A stretch of DNA of 7,026 bases, taken from the NCBI GenBank assembly GCA_003643975.1, contig QNAR01000088.1:1-7026 (forward strand), read 5' to 3'. Both the position numbers and the translations under genes were made by a program. Positions within the stretch are counted from its first letter, which is position 1, and every line of letters begins with the position of its first letter. This stretch comes from Thermotogae bacterium. GTDB taxonomy: Bacteria > Thermotogota > Thermotogae > Petrotogales > Kosmotogaceae. Below, piece after piece: positions 5,427 to 7,026 of this stretch. The notes beneath the pieces are model-generated. The model was not told the DNA's origin. It worked only from the letters and a program-made list of their open reading frames with translations, and made no database searches.

Positions 5427-6859
5427 GCATGAATAAAAATTATCAAAAGTACGTTCTCGCTCCCTCGTACAGAAATTGGAAGCAAAATTTTCTGAAGTAC
5501 TTTATTCAGGAAAACAAGGCCCATCTTGTAGTATTGAAAGAGTGCAAAGTAGTCGATTACGAAAAAACAAAAAAAATAAAGGATGCAATCTTAGCTTTTG
5601 AAAAAAACTCTGACTTACCGGAAGAGCTGCCAGAAGGGTTTGAGGACCTTTTCTTTCTCTTTGAAAACAAGCTGGCAAAATATGTAGGATCTGATATTGC
5701 CGGTTATCTTCACACAGGTAGAAGTAGAAATGATCTCGATACAACTGTTTTTAGAATGCACGTGAGAAAAAAGCTTCTGAAGATTGTTGAATCAATGTTG
5801 TTGCTTTTGAAGGAACTCCTAAAAAAAACTCTGGAGACAGATGACAAACTCTTTTTGCTTTACACCCACGGGCAACCTGCCCAAGTATCCACTTTTGCCC
5901 ATTACTTGTCTGCCTTTGCCTTTGAAGTCATAGAAGATTTAGAAGCACTTTTTAATGCCTATGAGAAAGTAAATCTCTGTCCCGCGGGTGCAGCTGCTAT
6001 AACCACAAGCGGTTTTAATATCAATCGGGAACGCCTTGCTGAGCTTTTGGGCTTTGAAAAACCAGTAGAGAACTCCTATCGTGCCATAGTTTCCTCTCAT
6101 TGGATAACCCATCCTTCCTCAGCAATTAGGCATTTTCTTGAGGATGTAGGAAGGTTTGTTGCTGACATCAGTCACAAAGCATCAAATGAAGTAGGTCTTG
6201 TGGACTTTCCCGATGAACTTGTACAGATAAGCAGCATTATGCCACAAAAGAGAAATCCGGTGATTCTTGAACATATAAGAATCTTTTCAGAAATGGCAGC
6301 AGGGGAATTTGCAAATTTGACAAACCTTTTCAGGAATGTCCCCTTTCAGGATGTTAACGAAGTAGCAGATGCTCCAATGAGGATTTTTGACAGTGCGAGC
6401 GAGTACGTTGATTCTGTTGTAGTATTACTGAAAACAATTATAGAAGGGATAGAAGTAAACAGCGAAAGATGTAAAGAACTTGCCTTATCCTCTGGAGCTA
6501 CGACAACTGAACTTGCAGATACTCTTGTGAGAGAGGCAAAAATAGGCTTTAGAAAGGCACATAAAATCGTTTCAGCCTTTGTGCGTTCTGGCAAATCTTA
6601 TGATGTTCTGAAAGAGAGTTTTGAAAAGGAAATTGGAAAGACTTTCCCCTTTTCAAAAAAAGAAATCCAAAAGGTGCTTTCCCCAAAACACTTTGTGGAA
6701 GTCAGGAGAATATCTGGAGGACCTTCTAAAACGGGGATGAAGAAGCTCTTGGAAAAATTCGAAAGCGACTTGACAAAAATTCGATTGAAATACAACAAAC
6801 TCAATGAAAAGAACCTGGAGTATGAGAACCTTTTAGATATGGCTTTTAAAGACCTTTGA
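5423..6859 (+). CDS. Argininosuccinate-lyase-like protein of the fumarase/aspartase superfamily, probably not biosynthetic ArgH
   Basis: The 478-residue protein carries the marks of the aspartase/fumarase/argininosuccinate lyase superfamily. These are HTGRSRND (97-104), YTHGQPAQ (147-154, with the catalytic-type His149), and the signature loop SSIMPQKRNP (270-279, with the catalytic Ser in S270-S271). The C-terminal ATTTELADTLVREAKIGFRK region (359-378) and HFVEVRRISGGPS (423-435) are like argininosuccinate lyases. Family members remove fumarate or a related acid from a C-N (or C-O) bond by beta-elimination and act as tetramers. Differences from housekeeping ArgH are visible: Ile269 stands where GSS normally has Gly, the THLQ motif reads THGQ, the N-terminus is divergent, and there is an added Lys/Glu-rich, probably coiled-coil tail (about 436-478). 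No other arginine gene is nearby. Its place in an importer operon suggests a catabolic lyase on an unknown substrate. Start 5423 overlaps the previous stop (ATGA). Confidence 0.85.
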   Translation: MSMNKNYQKYVLAPSYRNWKQNFLKYFIQENKAHLVVLKECKVVDYEKTKKIKDAILAFEKNSDLPEELPEGFEDLFFLFENKLAKYVGSDIAGYLHTGRSRNDLDTTVFRMHVRKKLLKIVESMLLLLKELLKKTLETDDKLFLLYTHGQPAQVSTFAHYLSAFAFEVIEDLEALFNAYEKVNLCPAGAAAITTSGFNINRERLAELLGFEKPVENSYRAIVSSHWITHPSSAIRHFLEDVGRFVADISHKASNEVGLVDFPDELVQISSIMPQKRNPVILEHIRIFSEMAAGEFANLTNLFRNVPFQDVNEVADAPMRIFDSASEYVDSVVVLLKTIIEGIEVNSERCKELALSSGATTTELADTLVREAKIGFRKAHKIVSAFVRSGKSYDVLKESFEKEIGKTFPFSKKEIQKVLSPKHFVEVRRISGGPSKTGMKKLLEKFESDLTKIRLKYNKLNEKNLEYENLLDMAFKDL

Positions 6860-6873
6860 ATAGTGGTGATACT

Positions 6874-7026
6874 ATGATCAAAGCTGAGAAGATCTATACG
6901 CTCGTAAAAAAAGAACTCGTAAAGGACAATACAATTGTCAACAAACCGGTTCGAAAAGAAGCGGAAAAATATAAAGGTCCCTTCGCAGAGATTATTTTGG
7001 AAAATATGAAAATCGCCCAAAGAGAA
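6874..7026 (+). CDS. N-terminal fragment of an unrecognised gene of the same operon
   Basis: An ATG at 6874, 14 bases after the lyase stop codon and preceded by GTGGTGAT (6863-6870), opens a frame that stays open for 51 codons to the window end. The product starts MIKAEKIYTLVKKELVKDNT. It is rich in Lys and Glu, with no signal peptide and no membrane segment, so it looks cytoplasmic. Later visible segments are NKPVRKEAEKYKGPF and AEIILENMKIAQRE. I do not recognise a family from this part. Same strand, short gap and no terminator place it in the same transcript, so a third enzyme of the pathway is likely but unproven. Confidence 0.75.
   Translation, partial: MIKAEKIYTLVKKELVKDNTIVNKPVRKEAEKYKGPFAEIILENMKIAQRE

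Noticed and set aside
5423..6859. Calling the lyase-like gene argH.
   Set aside because: No arginine gene is nearby, several signature positions differ from ArgH, and the operon context is an importer. Only the superfamily is supported.
6598..7020. Antisense open frame (140 codons) across the lyase end and the last partial gene.
   Set aside because: Phe/Ser-rich shadow composition, opposite two well-started plus-strand genes.

Overview
The window looks like a catabolic gene cluster from an AT-rich, probably thermophilic bacterium of the Thermotogota type. This is inferred from the strong GGTGA/GGGAGTG-style ribosome binding sites, tight gene packing, Lys/Glu/Ile/Phe-rich proteins and a ROK-family regulator beside a sugar-type ABC importer. 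No marker gene fixes the species.

Layout. A gene seems to leave the window leftwards on the minus strand (start codon at 54); only its first 18 codons are visible. A divergent control region follows (55-305). It holds a good sigma-A-type promoter for the rightward genes, two tandem TTAGTT-type 12-mers just downstream that are a credible operator, and a cluster of three CCGGTT boxes nearer the leftward gene. Everything else is on the plus strand: a ROK-family transcriptional regulator (306-1436); a secreted solute-binding protein (1476-2738); a GC-rich hairpin (2745-2773); two MalF/MalG-type permeases (2797-3684 and 3704-4525); a COG2159-type metal-dependent amidohydrolase (4530-5426); an argininosuccinate-lyase-like protein (5423-6859); and the first 51 codons of an unrecognised gene (6874 to the window end). 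Gaps are 39, 58, 19, 4, -4 and 14 bases, so this reads as one operon with a hairpin after the binding-protein gene.

How the genes may work together. The binding protein and permeases form a family-1 carbohydrate-type importer. No ATPase gene is present, so the ATPase is presumably supplied in trans. The regulator would sense a sugar-like ligand and control its own promoter and the operon. The two enzymes are not the usual sugar-pathway partners (no glycosidase, kinase or isomerase is visible). They suggest that the imported compound is processed by hydrolysis, decarboxylation or lactone opening and by a C-N (or C-O) elimination. The most interesting possibility is a route for a conjugated or acidic carbohydrate, for example a sugar or amine carrying an aspartate/succinyl-type group. 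This is inference; the substrate cannot be read from sequence.
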